Counted from the stretch's first letter, positions 34,968-45,988 are shown. The stretch is DNA of 64,000 nucleotides from Halarcobacter ebronensis (GCF_013201825.1 NZ_CP053836.1:186001-250000); one strand, 5' to 3'. Made by a program: numbers and translations. Notes: generated by a model not told the origin, from the sequence alone.

Positions 34968-35672
34968 TTATTCTTCTTTCATCTCAATAAATAGAAAATG
35001 AGAATTTTCTAAAGCTTCTATCTCTATTGTATCTTCTTTTTGTATCTCTAAAGCATCTCCAAAATTTAAAATTTCTCCATTTATATTAGATGAACCCTCA
35101 ATTTGTACAAAATATATTTGTCTGTTTTTGAGAATATCAAAGGTAAGTTTTTTCTCTTTTTTTAGTTCGCTAACATAAATATTTACATCTTGGTACAATT
35201 TTATTGGTGCTTCACCCTCTTGAGATGAAACTATATTTAAAAATTTATCTTCTCTTTGCTCTTTTTTAAATTTATATGAGCCATAAAGTTTTGGAAGTGA
35301 TTTTTTAGGAGGTAAAATCCAAATTTGAAGAAGTCTTAATATTTTTGAATCGTGCTGGTTAAATTCACTATGAAATATTCCACTTCCTGCACTTAAATAT
35401 TGTACTTCTCCTCTTTTTAATACCTCTTCATTTCCCATTGAGTCTTTGTGAGTAATCTCTCCATCAATGATATAAGAGATAATCTCCATATCAGAGTGAG
35501 GGTGACTGTCAAAACCACTTTTTGGTTCAATCAAATCATCATTTATAACTCTTAATACTCCAAAGTTTATATTATCTGGGTTGTAATAATTAGCAAAAGA
35601 GAAATGAAATCTACTATTTAACCATCCAAGGTTTGATTTCCCCATACCTTCTTTTGATATTTTTCTTAACAT
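34968..35672 (-). CDS. Pirin family protein (YhaK/quercetinase-like)
   Basis: The 234-aa bicupin has the pirin metal site DSHPHSDMEIISYIIDGEITHKDS (about residues 55-78) and VQYLSAGSGIFHSEFN (about 92-108). Such proteins hold iron or another metal and act as quercetin dioxygenases or redox-sensitive factors. It is the last gene of the MarR-controlled YceI-dioxygenase-reductase-pirin operon, 9 bp after the FMN reductase. Confidence 0.9.
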   Translation of the reverse strand: MLRKISKEGMGKSNLGWLNSRFHFSFANYYNPDNINFGVLRVINDDLIEPKSGFDSHPHSDMEIISYIIDGEITHKDSMGNEEVLKRGEVQYLSAGSGIFHSEFNQHDSKILRLLQIWILPPKKSLPKLYGSYKFKKEQREDKFLNIVSSQEGEAPIKLYQDVNIYVSELKKEKKLTFDILKNRQIYFVQIEGSSNINGEILNFGDALEIQKEDTIEIEALENSHFLFIEMKEE

Positions 35673-35681
35673 CTTTAACTC

Positions 35682-36176
35682 TTATAAAAATTCTCTATAT
35701 TGTTCTAAAACTTTTTTTAAACTATCATCTTCTACATTTTTTGAATAAGTAGCAATAATCTCTCTTGGTGCAACAACAGCTCCAAGTTTTGTTAATTGAT
35801 TTCTAAAAGAGTTTAAAAAATCTTGTCCTCCAGCACCTGAATGTGTTGCTAACTGAATTTTTTTCATTGTAAATGTTTTTCTATAATCTTCTCCAATTCT
35901 ACTAACCCATGCAATCATATTTACTAGAATTGGTGGTACATTAAAGTTGTATTCAGGAGATACAAAAACATATCCTGTTGCGTTATTCATCTCTTCAAAA
36001 AGATCTTGTGCTTTTTGAGGAATTCCATTTTGAAGTTTATTTGTATCAAACATTGGTAGATTAAACTCAACCAAATTTATTGTTTTTGTCTCTATATTTT
36101 TACTATTTAACTCTTCTTCGATTCTTTTTGCTAATTTTACATTTTCATTCAAACTTGCTACAAAAATTAATACCAT
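35682..36176 (-). CDS. NAD(P)H-dependent FMN reductase
   Basis: The 164-aa flavodoxin-fold protein has the family's FVSPEYNFNVPPILVNMIAWV motif (about residues 75-95) and NLVEFNLPMFD earlier. It would reduce FMN, quinones or similar electrophiles using NAD(P)H. The glycine-rich start (VASLNENVKLAKRI) is shorter than the GSxR loop of many homologues. It is embedded in the MarR-controlled operon with pirin and a dioxygenase, consistent with response to quinones or phenolic compounds. Confidence 0.85.
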   Translation of the reverse strand: MVLIFVASLNENVKLAKRIEEELNSKNIETKTINLVEFNLPMFDTNKLQNGIPQKAQDLFEEMNNATGYVFVSPEYNFNVPPILVNMIAWVSRIGEDYRKTFTMKKIQLATHSGAGGQDFLNSFRNQLTKLGAVVAPREIIATYSKNVEDDSLKKVLEQYREFL

Positions 36177-36179
36177 TTT

Positions 36180-36968
36180 TTACTCCTTAAAAATAATCGT
36201 ATCCATAGATAGATTTCCATACATATATTCGTTGTGTAGACTCTCTCCTTTTTTATTTGAAGAGCTTCCAAGAACTACAAATAGTGGCAAAATATGATCC
36301 AGTGTTGGATGGTTTAATTTTAGATATGGTGCAGTTGCAAACTGATCCAAAAGGAGTTTATACTCTGCATTTTCTAATTTTTCAATTAACCAATCATGAA
36401 ACTCTTTTGCATATTTTTTAACTTTGCTATTTTCATCACCCCAAGATAAATCTGAGAGATTATGGGTGATAGAACCACTTCCTATAATAAGCATATCTTC
36501 TCTAAAACTTTTTAAAACTTCACCTACTTTGAATAGTTCATATTGATTAAAACTATATGGCAAAGATAGCTGTATTACAGGTATCTCTGCATTAGGATAT
36601 AGGAATCTAAGTGGTGACCATACACCATGGTCATAACCACCTCTTGAAGTATTCTTATTTACTTTAAATCCAGCTTTTTCTAAAGAAGTTATAATCTCAT
36701 CACTTTTTTCAATACTGCTATTTGCATTGTAAGTTAATTCATATAACTCTTTTGGAAAATTGTAAAAATCATATATTAAAGAGGGTGACTCTTCATATAA
36801 AATATTCAAATCATTTGTCACCCAATGCGCTGATATTACCAAAATATATTTGGGTCTTTTATATGTTGATGATACTTTTTTTAAAAAATTTGTTGTACTG
36901 TTATTCATTGTCATCAACTGTGGTGACCCATGAGATATAAATAGTGCTGGTAACATCATTTTCTCCAT
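36180..36968 (-). CDS. LigB-like extradiol dioxygenase (4,5-DOPA dioxygenase, YgiD type)
   Basis: The 262-aa protein follows the YgiD pattern: ALFISHGSPQ near residue 10, VISAHWVT near 45, YDHGVWSPLRFLYP near 110 and IIGSGSITHNLSD near 165. The histidines supply the metal site of class III extradiol dioxygenases. It would open catechol-type rings such as DOPA. It lies between the YceI and FMN reductase genes with 2-3 bp gaps, so all are translated from one message. Confidence 0.88.
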   Translation of the reverse strand: MEKMMLPALFISHGSPQLMTMNNSTTNFLKKVSSTYKRPKYILVISAHWVTNDLNILYEESPSLIYDFYNFPKELYELTYNANSSIEKSDEIITSLEKAGFKVNKNTSRGGYDHGVWSPLRFLYPNAEIPVIQLSLPYSFNQYELFKVGEVLKSFREDMLIIGSGSITHNLSDLSWGDENSKVKKYAKEFHDWLIEKLENAEYKLLLDQFATAPYLKLNHPTLDHILPLFVVLGSSSNKKGESLHNEYMYGNLSMDTIIFKE

Positions 36969-36970
36969 AC

Positions 36971-37537
36971 TTATTTTGCTAAAACACCTTCAAGCTCAGC
37001 ATTTATTTTAATTGTTTCTCCAACTAAAACTCCACCTGCTTCTAAAGCTTGATTCCAAGTTAATCCAAAGTCTTCTCTATTGATTTTTCCAGAAATTTCA
37101 AGACCAACTCTTTTATTTCCCCAAGGATCAGTTGCTGTTCCAGTTGTCTCTACATCAAACACTACATCTTTTGTTACATCTTTAATTGTAAGTTTTCCAT
37201 ATGCTTTATCATCATCAACTTTTGATACTTTAAATGTGATATTTGGATATTTAGCTACATCAAAAAAATCAGCAGATTTTAGGTGACCATCTCTTTTTTG
37301 ATCTTCAGTGTTAATAGATGATGCATCTACTACACCATTAAGTGCTGTAATTTTTCCACTTTTTTCGTCATATTCAAATGAACCATCAAATTTATTAAAT
37401 TTACCTGATACATTAGAGATCATTAAGTGTTTTACTTTAAACCCAACATGTGAGTGTGCTGTATCCACATTGTATGTTCCTGCAAATAGTGCAGATGCTG
37501 CAAGCGTTGAAGCTATTCCTGTTTTAATTAATTTCAT
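36971..37537 (-). CDS. YceI-family periplasmic lipid-binding protein
   Basis: The 188-aa protein has a signal peptide (ending about SALFAGT) followed by the YceI lipocalin-like barrel: YNVDTAHSHVGFKVKHLMISNVSGKFNKFDGSF and later KINREDFGLTWNQALEAGG. YceI proteins bind isoprenoid chains such as polyprenyl or quinone precursors in the periplasm. It is the first gene of the MarR operon. One operator copy lies 20 bp upstream of its start, next to AAAGGA. Confidence 0.93.
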   Translation of the reverse strand: MKLIKTGIASTLAASALFAGTYNVDTAHSHVGFKVKHLMISNVSGKFNKFDGSFEYDEKSGKITALNGVVDASSINTEDQKRDGHLKSADFFDVAKYPNITFKVSKVDDDKAYGKLTIKDVTKDVVFDVETTGTATDPWGNKRVGLEISGKINREDFGLTWNQALEAGGVLVGETIKINAELEGVLAK

Positions 37538-37556
37538 TTTATTCCTTTTTTTAAAT

Positions 37557-37568
37557 TACTAATTAGTA
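37557..37568 (-). promoter_or_regulatory. MarR operator 1, before yceI
   Basis: TACTAATTAGTA, a perfect 12-bp palindrome identical to the two copies upstream of the neighbouring marR gene, sits 20 bp before the YceI start. It is placed to block transcription of the operon. Confidence 0.75.
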
Positions 37569-37584
37569 CTATACTAGAAAAATT

Positions 37585-38034
37585 TTATGATTTATAAATT
37601 TTCCTAAGTAAGTCGTAAAGAGTATCAAGTTCATCTTCATCTAAAACACCCATATATGAAAGAATATTTTGGGCATGTTGAGGAAAAAGTGATTTCATTT
37701 TCTCTTTTCCTTTTTCTGTTATTGATAATATACTTGCTCTCTTATCATTAGGGTCAACAATTGAAGTTATCCACCCACCTTTTTTTAAATTCTTTACAAC
37801 TACAGTGATATTACCTGGAGTACTAAGTGTTAATTTAGTTATTGCTCCTATATTTAAATCACCTCTGTGGTAAAGAACTTCCAATACTTTAAATTGAATG
37901 AAAGTTAAATCATGTTCAGAAAAGTATTTAAGTTCTTGTGCAAAAAAACGATTAAAAGTTTTTGAAACTTGAACCCAAGATTTCATAGCTTTATCTGTTT
38001 TCTCACCATAACTGATTAGACTTTTTCTATTCAT
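37585..38034 (-). CDS. MarR-family regulator of the YceI-dioxygenase-reductase-pirin operon
   Basis: The 149-aa protein has the MarR winged helix: GDLNIGAITKLTLSTPGNITVVVKNLKKGGWI (about residues 57-88), then DPNDKRASILSITEKG. AAGGAG precedes the ATG. It is read toward the yceI operon with 47 bp between stop and start. Identical palindromes upstream of itself (two) and of yceI (one) argue that it controls both. The regulated enzymes suggest a quinone- or phenol-type inducer, which is inference. Confidence 0.9.
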   Translation of the reverse strand: MNRKSLISYGEKTDKAMKSWVQVSKTFNRFFAQELKYFSEHDLTFIQFKVLEVLYHRGDLNIGAITKLTLSTPGNITVVVKNLKKGGWITSIVDPNDKRASILSITEKGKEKMKSLFPQHAQNILSYMGVLDEDELDTLYDLLRKIYKS

Positions 38035-38059
38035 CTTAACTCCTTGGATGAAATTATAA

Positions 38060-38114
38060 TACTAATTAGTAATAAATGTCAAGGGGTAAAATTGATTAAA
38101 TTACTAATTAGTAA
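38060..38114 (-). promoter_or_regulatory. MarR operators 2 and 3 upstream of marR
   Basis: TACTAATTAGTA occurs at 38060-38071 and, within the 14-bp palindrome TTACTAATTAGTAA, at 38101-38114. The copies are 42 bp apart, about four helical turns, so two dimers could bind the same face of DNA. Confidence 0.75.
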
Positions 38115-38266
38115 TAAAAAACTTAGAAAAAGCCCAAAATATGGCACTAAAAAAATTTGAAAATTTTTTTAAAATTCTTTTTTAGGGATAAATATTTCTC
38201 ATTTTGTGTATCAAAATTGATAAAAATTGAAGTTTTGGCAGTAAAAAAATACTGCCAATTTAAAAT

Positions 38267-38452
38267 TTATGCAGCTTTTTTTGCAATCTTTTTTGCAACT
38301 GCTTTTGCTTTTTTAGGTTTAGATAGTTTCAGTTTTACTATTTTCTTTGTAACTTTTTTAGCAACTTTTTTTACGTCTTTCTTTTTTGCAACTTTTGTAG
38401 CAGCTTTTTTAGCTATTTTTGCAACCTTTTTCTCTTTTAATGTTTTTGCCAT
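38267..38452 (-). CDS. Histone H1-like lysine/alanine-rich protein
   Basis: The 61-aa protein consists almost entirely of Lys, Ala, Val and Ile in repeats of the KKxAKK type, and contains no aromatic residue. This is the pattern of bacterial histone H1-like (Hc1/AlgP-type) nucleoid proteins that bind DNA through lysines. An inverted repeat GGCAGTA/TACTGCC lies just after the stop (38237-38256). AAGGAC lies upstream of the ATG. A DNA-compacting role is inferred from composition only. Confidence 0.75.
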   Translation of the reverse strand: MAKTLKEKKVAKIAKKAATKVAKKKDVKKVAKKVTKKIVKLKLSKPKKAKAVAKKIAKKAA

Positions 38453-38644
38453 GTTAGTCCTTATATAATAGTATTTATCTATTACTTATGTAAAAAAGTA
38501 ATAAAATATAGATAATTTTAACCAAAAAATCATATTTTGTCAACACGCAATTTTAGACTAAATGCTTAACCTCTTCATAATATTAATTTAGATAAAATAT
38601 CACGCTTTACGGTAAAAGAATTTTATAAATTAGAGGAAATACAA

Positions 38645-39753
38645 ATGCTTTTAACACCAGGACCGACTCCTGTACCAGAATTTGTTAGAAAAGCTATGGC
38701 GGATGAGACTATCCATCATAGAACACCAGAGTTTGAAAAGATTTTTGAGCAAACAAGAGAACTATTGTTTGAATTATATGGAATGGATGAAGTAGTTATG
38801 CTAGCTTCAAGCGGTTCAGGTGCTATGGAAGCATGTGTAACCAATCTTACTCATAAAAAAGCCCTTACAATCAATTCAGGAAAATTTGGTGAAAGATTTG
38901 GAAAAATCTGCAAAGCTTTTGATATAGATTTTATTGAGATAAAACATGAATGGAACACACCAGTTAGTGTTGAAGAAGTAGTTGAAATAGTAAAAAAAGA
39001 TAAAGATATTGATGCAATATTTATTCAACTATGTGAGAGTGCAGGGGGATTAAGACACCCTGTAGAAGAGATTGCAAAAGAGGTTAAAAAAATTAATCCA
39101 AATATCTCTATTATTGCTGATGGTATCACTGCAATTGGAGTTGAAAAAATTGATGCAACAAACTTAGATGCAGTTATTACTGGAAGCCAAAAAGCTTTAA
39201 TGCTTCCTCCAGGACTTGCAATTATTGGATTATCAAATAGTGCAGTTGCAAAAATTGAGAAAAAATCAAGAGGTTTTTACTTTAACCTAGCAACTGAGAT
39301 TAAAAAACAAAGAACAAATACAACAGCATGGACAGCAGCTACAACTCTAATTATTGGACTTAAAGCTGTTTTGGTTCATTTAAAAGAGAATGGTGGATTT
39401 GAAAAATTGTATGAGGATACAGCAGCTAGAGCAAAAGCAACAAGAGAGGCTTTAAAAGCTATTGGTTGTGAAATTTATCCAAAAGTACCAGCAGATGCAA
39501 TGACAACAATCTACAGTGAACATGCAGCAGCAATTAGAAAAATATTAAAAACGAAATATAATGCAAATATTGCTGGTGGACAAGATGATATTAAAAATTT
39601 AATTTTTAGAATCAATCATATGGGACTTGTAGCGGATTTTGAAGCTTCATGGGCAGTAAATGCTGTTGAATTAGCTATGGATGAGTTAGGACTAAGAACA
39701 TTTGATGGAACGGCAAACAAGGTATTCTCAGAGAATATGTTTAAAGGGAAGTA

Positions 39754-39754
<1 letters not shown>
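38645..39754 (+). CDS. Class V aminotransferase (serine/alanine-glyoxylate type)
   Basis: The 369-aa PLP enzyme starts with MLLTPGPTPVPEFV and contains ASSGSGAMEA (about residues 58-67), IADGITAIGV with the cofactor-binding Asp, and TGSQKALMLPPG with the Schiff-base lysine (about residue 184). This matches the archaeal/bacterial alanine- or serine-glyoxylate aminotransferase group, also called soluble hydrogenase subunit-like. The exact substrate is unresolved. The stop overlaps the start of the hisZ-like gene (TAATG). Confidence 0.88.
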
Positions 39755-41858
<2,104 letters not shown>

Positions 41859-41862
41859 GCGC

Positions 41863-42414
41863 ATGAGAATGAAGTTACATCATACACCATATGTTTCAAG
41901 AAGAATTTCAAGAGATTTAGCAAATTGCTCTTTTGTAGAGATTAGAAGAACAAAAGATGAAATTACAGATGAAATTGAAAAAATTCTTGATGAAGACATT
42001 GAAAATGAGTATGCATTAGACGAAAAAGTAAGTGAGATTTTAGAGGGACAAGAAGAGAATATTGAGTTTTATAATGCCGACTATAGACAGTTATTTTGGC
42101 TAACTAAAAAGAGAATGGCTAATGACTTTGGTGTAATTTTAAATAATGAAGATAGATTTTCTGACATTGCACATAGAATTTTAGATTATTTATGGGAAGA
42201 GGATTATATTCACTATACTTGTTCAGATAATCAAGTAAAAAACGTAATTTTTGCTTCAATAAGTGAATTCTTAAAAGGTTTTGAAAAAGCTGATGATGCA
42301 GTTATGGAAAAAATAAAACACTATAAAAGAAAGTTGATACCAGGTACTGATGAATATGATATTGTATATCATAGACTATATGAGGAAGAACTAATTAAAA
42401 GAGGATTGATGTAA
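41863..42414 (+). CDS. DUF507 family protein
   Basis: The 183-aa protein has the DUF507 pattern: KLHHTPYVSRRISRDLANCSFVEI at the N-terminus, and RMANDFGVILNNEDRFSDIAHRILDYLWEEDYI near residues 84-116. The family is conserved in Campylobacterota and Aquificae, and its function is unknown. It lies between purA and carA with gaps of 4 and 1 bp, so it is tightly cotranscribed with nucleotide-synthesis genes. Confidence 0.88.
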   Translation: MRMKLHHTPYVSRRISRDLANCSFVEIRRTKDEITDEIEKILDEDIENEYALDEKVSEILEGQEENIEFYNADYRQLFWLTKKRMANDFGVILNNEDRFSDIAHRILDYLWEEDYIHYTCSDNQVKNVIFASISEFLKGFEKADDAVMEKIKHYKRKLIPGTDEYDIVYHRLYEEELIKRGLM

Positions 42415-42415
42415 T

Positions 42416-43540
42416 ATGCAAAAAGTATGGATTTATATCGAAAATGGTACATATTTAGAGGCGGAGTCTTTTGGTGCAACGGGAACTTCTGTTGGTGAGA
42501 TTGTATTTAATACTTCTTTAACAGGGTATCAAGAGATTATAACAGATCCAAGTTATGCAGGACAATTTATCACTTTTACAATGCCAGAGATTGGAAATGT
42601 GGGAGTAAATAAAAATGATATGGAGAGTTCAAAAGCTCACTGTAAAGGTGTGTTTGTAAGAAATTATCACCATGAATACTCTAGTTTTAGAGGTGAAAAT
42701 GATTTAGCTTCATTATTAAAAGATAACAATGTTCTTGGAATTTGTAATATTGATACTAGATATTTAACAAAAATGATAAGAGATGAAGGGGCTATGATGA
42801 TGATAGCTTCAACAGAAATCTCAAACAAAGATGAATTGGCAAAAATGCTAAAAGATAGCCCTAGAATTGAAGATATCAATTATATAAAAGAGGTTACTAC
42901 AAAAGAGCCTTATGTACATAAATATGGTGCATGGGATCATCAAAAAATGGCATATAAAAAAGCAATGATGAGTGATAAAAAAGTTATTGCAATAGATTTT
43001 GGTATTAAAAGAAATATCTTAAATGAGCTTGTTGAAGCAGGACTTGAAGTAGAAGTTGTACCAGCTTCTTTTAAAGCAGAAGATCTAATAGCTAGATATG
43101 AAGCTGGAGAGATTGGAGGAATTTTCCTTTCAAATGGACCAGGAGATCCTCTAACATTAACCCAAGAGAAAGCTCAACTTCAAAAACTTATAGATAAAAA
43201 TATCCCTATTTTTGCTATTTGTTTAGGACACCAAATGCTTTCAATTGCTCATGGGTTTGATACATATAAACTAAAATTTGGACAACACGGTGGAAACCAT
43301 CCTGTTGCAAATTCTGATACAAAAATAGTTGAGATAACAGCGCAAAATCATAACTATAATGTACCTGATAATATAGTAGAAATTGCAGATATAACACATA
43401 TAAATCTATTTGACAACACTATTGAGGGTGTCAAATATAAAAATAAACCTATTTTCTCAGTACAACATCACCCTGAGGCTAGTCCGGGACCGCATGAGTC
43501 AAAATATATTTTCGGCGAATTCGCAAAAATAGTGAAATAG
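42416..43540 (+). CDS. carA: Carbamoyl-phosphate synthase small (glutaminase) subunit
   Basis: CarA hydrolyses glutamine and passes ammonia to CarB for pyrimidine and arginine synthesis. The 374-aa protein has the N-terminal CPSase domain (TGYQEIITDPSYAGQFITFT) and a class I glutaminase domain with nucleophile cysteine in FAICLGHQMLSIAHG (about residue 270) and the His/Glu pair in FSVQHHPEASPGPHE near the end. The gene is the last before the accessory region. carB is not in the window. Confidence 0.97.
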   Translation: MQKVWIYIENGTYLEAESFGATGTSVGEIVFNTSLTGYQEIITDPSYAGQFITFTMPEIGNVGVNKNDMESSKAHCKGVFVRNYHHEYSSFRGENDLASLLKDNNVLGICNIDTRYLTKMIRDEGAMMMIASTEISNKDELAKMLKDSPRIEDINYIKEVTTKEPYVHKYGAWDHQKMAYKKAMMSDKKVIAIDFGIKRNILNELVEAGLEVEVVPASFKAEDLIARYEAGEIGGIFLSNGPGDPLTLTQEKAQLQKLIDKNIPIFAICLGHQMLSIAHGFDTYKLKFGQHGGNHPVANSDTKIVEITAQNHNYNVPDNIVEIADITHINLFDNTIEGVKYKNKPIFSVQHHPEASPGPHESKYIFGEFAKIVK

Positions 43541-44289
43541 TTCACTTTTTTTGCCGAATCTCGGCGTTAAAAATCTAAAATAACTCGTCACATACTTCTA
43601 GTATGCTCCTCACTAAAATCCACCATTTGCCTTGAATCTAAACATAACTAGCTGTTTTTGATATTGTAAAAACTCAAAACAGTAAACTTAACAACGAATT
43701 ACAAAATATAAATTGAGTATCACACCAATTAAAATAAAATGGTATTAAAAAAGCAAAGGTCAATTTCCACTCTCCCACATTTGAGAAGCCGAGTGTTTAT
43801 TTCTCTTTTCGAAAAAGTTTTTCAACTGTTTGAGCGTCAAAAATATAACTAATTTATGTTTTAGCGAGTTTTGAAAAACAGAAAAGAGAAAGAATAAACG
43901 AGGGCAGTTTCACCTTCGAAACTTTGTGGGATGGTTTCTTTCTTACTTTCTTTTTCATAAAAGAAAGTTGGTAAGAGAGAATAATATATAGTAAAAGTTT
44001 AGTTACACTTAAATATATTGATAATAGTTTTACAATAATACAACATAATATATTTATCATTTTGTTAAACTATCAAGATTTTCATCCGATAGTCATACAA
44101 AATAATAAGATATCAAGGATATACCTTGATAATCCAACATAAATAATTGCATATTCCTTGATATAATTTTATATTTTATTGAATTTAGACTAATTAAGGC
44201 TTAATTGAGTTAATATCTTTACATTTTTATTGTTAAAATATTAGATGTTTTTATATATTATTTATATATAATGTATTATTAATAAGTAG
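43541..44289. repeat. Non-coding spacer with a long imperfect inverted repeat
   Basis: No gene is supported in these 749 bp. A long imperfect inverted repeat spans 43773-43931, with terminal TCCCACA/TGTGGGA. Inside it, GAGTGTTTATTTCTCTTTTC (43791) matches the complement of the arm at 43881-43902, with a 3-nt insertion. A second hairpin at 43941-43976 has TCTTACTTTCTTTT/AAAAGAAAGTTGGTAAGA. This looks like a repeated extragenic palindrome or a small non-autonomous element. A 68-codon frame on the minus strand (43854-44060) overlaps the repeat and looks spurious. Confidence 0.5.
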
Positions 44290-44309
44290 TTATAGAGAAA
44301 AGAAGAAAC

Positions 44310-45464
44310 TTGAAAAACTTTACAGAAATTATTAAAGAAATAAAAGCACCAAGCATTGAAGATAATATTGAGTTAATCAAATCTTCAAAAGCAAAAAAAG
44401 ATAATGTTGAAAATTATAAAATAAGTAAAGAAATAAATGCTTACAATTTATATTTATATCTCTTTGCTCGTTTTGGAAAACCTAATGGATTATTATCTCT
44501 ATTTAGAGAAGAAGATAGCGACCAAATGTTTCACTGGCATTATATTTTTGAATATAACGATAGCATTATTCAAATAATGTGTACAACATATAGAATAGAA
44601 GTTTTTATGCCTACTAACTTAGTATCATCACAAGATGAATGTATATCATTTCTAAAACAATTAATAGAAGATATTCAAAATTATAAAGCAGAAGCTACAA
44701 AAACACGTAAAATAATTGAAAATTGGGAAATGATAGTCAATCCTTTTGCAAAAGTACAAAAGCAAATCAATATTTTTATAGATGAAATTGAAAATCTTGT
44801 AAGCGAAATACCAGACTTTAAACATTCTCATGTTGATGGCACAGAATTGTCTTTGGAAGAATTTTCAAAATGGGCTCAATTAACAGAAGAATTATCTGCA
44901 AAAAGTTATGCTCTTAAATGCTTAGTTCCTGTTTATATTGAGACTTTTTTAAATTTTACAATTCAAATTCTTGCAAAACAAGAGATAAAAGATGATAGAG
45001 ATAAATTTGAGGAATATATAAGAGAACAAATTCATATTAAAATACAAAAACTTCACGAAAAATGTATTGGATTTATTTATCCTATTGATTGGGAAGGTGA
45101 TATATGTAAATCCATCCATACAATATTTAATAAGAGAAATGATTTACTGCATGGTAATTTTAATATTAAAAGTTTAAAATATGGAGAAATAGGTTTTATT
45201 AAAAATATGCCATTATTTAAAAAGTTCTCTAGCTTTCAAGAAGATATATTGAATCTTTCTCTAGCAACTGAAAACTCAAATGTTGCAATAAAAGAAATAG
45301 AAGATGCTCAATTATTTATGATGTACGTTTTAATAAGTTTAGATACTTCAACTAGAAAAGAACTAAAAAGAATGTTAGAATCTTATACTTTAGGCTGGAA
45401 TAAATCTACAAAACGTTTTGGAATACTATTTAATAACAACTCAGTAGATTTCAAAGTTGGGTAA
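44310..45464 (+). CDS. Cassette 1: protein with C-terminal HEPN-like RNDLLH motif
   Basis: The 384-aa protein starts at a TTG preceded by AGAGAAAAGAAG, 20 bp into the cassette. No named family is recognised for the first 200 residues. In the helical C-terminal part, RNDLLHGN (Arg276, His281) matches the Rx4-6H active-site motif of HEPN ribonucleases, with the polar residue after Arg that is usual. The setting after KSIHTIFNK is also typical of Apea-like HEPN domains. A defence or toxin role is inferred. It is followed 8 bp later by attC1. Confidence 0.65.
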   Translation: MKNFTEIIKEIKAPSIEDNIELIKSSKAKKDNVENYKISKEINAYNLYLYLFARFGKPNGLLSLFREEDSDQMFHWHYIFEYNDSIIQIMCTTYRIEVFMPTNLVSSQDECISFLKQLIEDIQNYKAEATKTRKIIENWEMIVNPFAKVQKQINIFIDEIENLVSEIPDFKHSHVDGTELSLEEFSKWAQLTEELSAKSYALKCLVPVYIETFLNFTIQILAKQEIKDDRDKFEEYIREQIHIKIQKLHEKCIGFIYPIDWEGDICKSIHTIFNKRNDLLHGNFNIKSLKYGEIGFIKNMPLFKKFSSFQEDILNLSLATENSNVAIKEIEDAQLFMMYVLISLDTSTRKELKRMLESYTLGWNKSTKRFGILFNNNSVDFKVG

Positions 45465-45472
45465 TGGTAAAT

Positions 45473-45542
45473 GTATAACAAGTACGAGGAACGCAATAAT
45501 TTACCCTAGCGGGGAAATTATCGCTCACGACAAACGTTAGTC
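45473..45542 (+). other. attC1
   Basis: R'' GTATAAC and R' GTTAGTC enclose a folded region whose central hairpin is ATAATTT-ACCC / GGGG-AAATTAT. The flanking L boxes (ACGAGGAACG and CGCTCACG) pair imperfectly, with unpaired bases on one side. Recombination would occur after G45536. Confidence 0.85.
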
Positions 45543-45561
45543 TATACAAAAGGAACAAAAA

Positions 45562-45906
45562 ATGACAACAACAGTAAAAATTGATTTATTTAGTCCAAGA
45601 TGGGGACATACTGATGAGTATAAAATTGTTTTAGAAGAGAATATTATGACCATTTCAATGAGTGCAAGAAAAGCAACATGTGAATTTGATTCAGAAGAAA
45701 ATTACATATGGAGTAAAGATTTGGGTTCAGATGCTTTATTTAAAATATTAGATAATGATAGTATATGTTATCCAAGAAATTTAAAAAGTTCATTAGTCAA
45801 AATCTGGAGAACATGGGTAAGTGGAAAACTAAGTGATATTGAAATACAAGATAAATTTAAAGAACTTGAAACCACAATTAATACAACAACTAAAAATAAT
45901 TCATAA
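45562..45906 (+). CDS. Cassette 2: small unknown protein, 114 aa
   Basis: The protein begins VKIDLFSPRWGHTDEYKIVL and is soluble, without cysteine motifs, signal peptide or membrane segment. I recall small hypothetical proteins with a SPRWGHTD-like start from cassette arrays, but cannot verify this. AAAGGAAC precedes the ATG, which is 26 bp inside the cassette. The cassette of 446 bp is of ordinary size. Function unknown. Confidence 0.75.
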   Translation: MTTTVKIDLFSPRWGHTDEYKIVLEENIMTISMSARKATCEFDSEENYIWSKDLGSDALFKILDNDSICYPRNLKSSLVKIWRTWVSGKLSDIEIQDKFKELETTINTTTKNNS

Positions 45907-45919
45907 AAAGCAAGATAAA

Positions 45920-45988
45920 GACTAACAAAACAGTGGAGCCAATAAATTACCCTGCGGGCAATTCATCAGCTCATTTTAAACGTTATGA
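45920..45988 (+). other. attC2
   Basis: R'' GACTAAC and R' GTTATGA flank L boxes TGGAGC and GCTCA, which pair with one extrahelical G, and a central hairpin AATAAATT-ACCC / GGGC-AATTCAT. It is nearly identical to attC3, as in homogeneous arrays. Confidence 0.9.

Noticed and set aside
43541-43600. attC-like GCGTTAAAA just after carA
   Set aside because: There is no paired R'' box or L boxes upstream in the short distance to the carA stop, so the attC architecture is lacking.
43854-44060. 68-codon frame on the minus strand in the carA-cassette spacer
   Set aside because: It overlaps the inverted repeat and hairpins, has no convincing ribosome site, and its composition follows the repeat rather than a protein.
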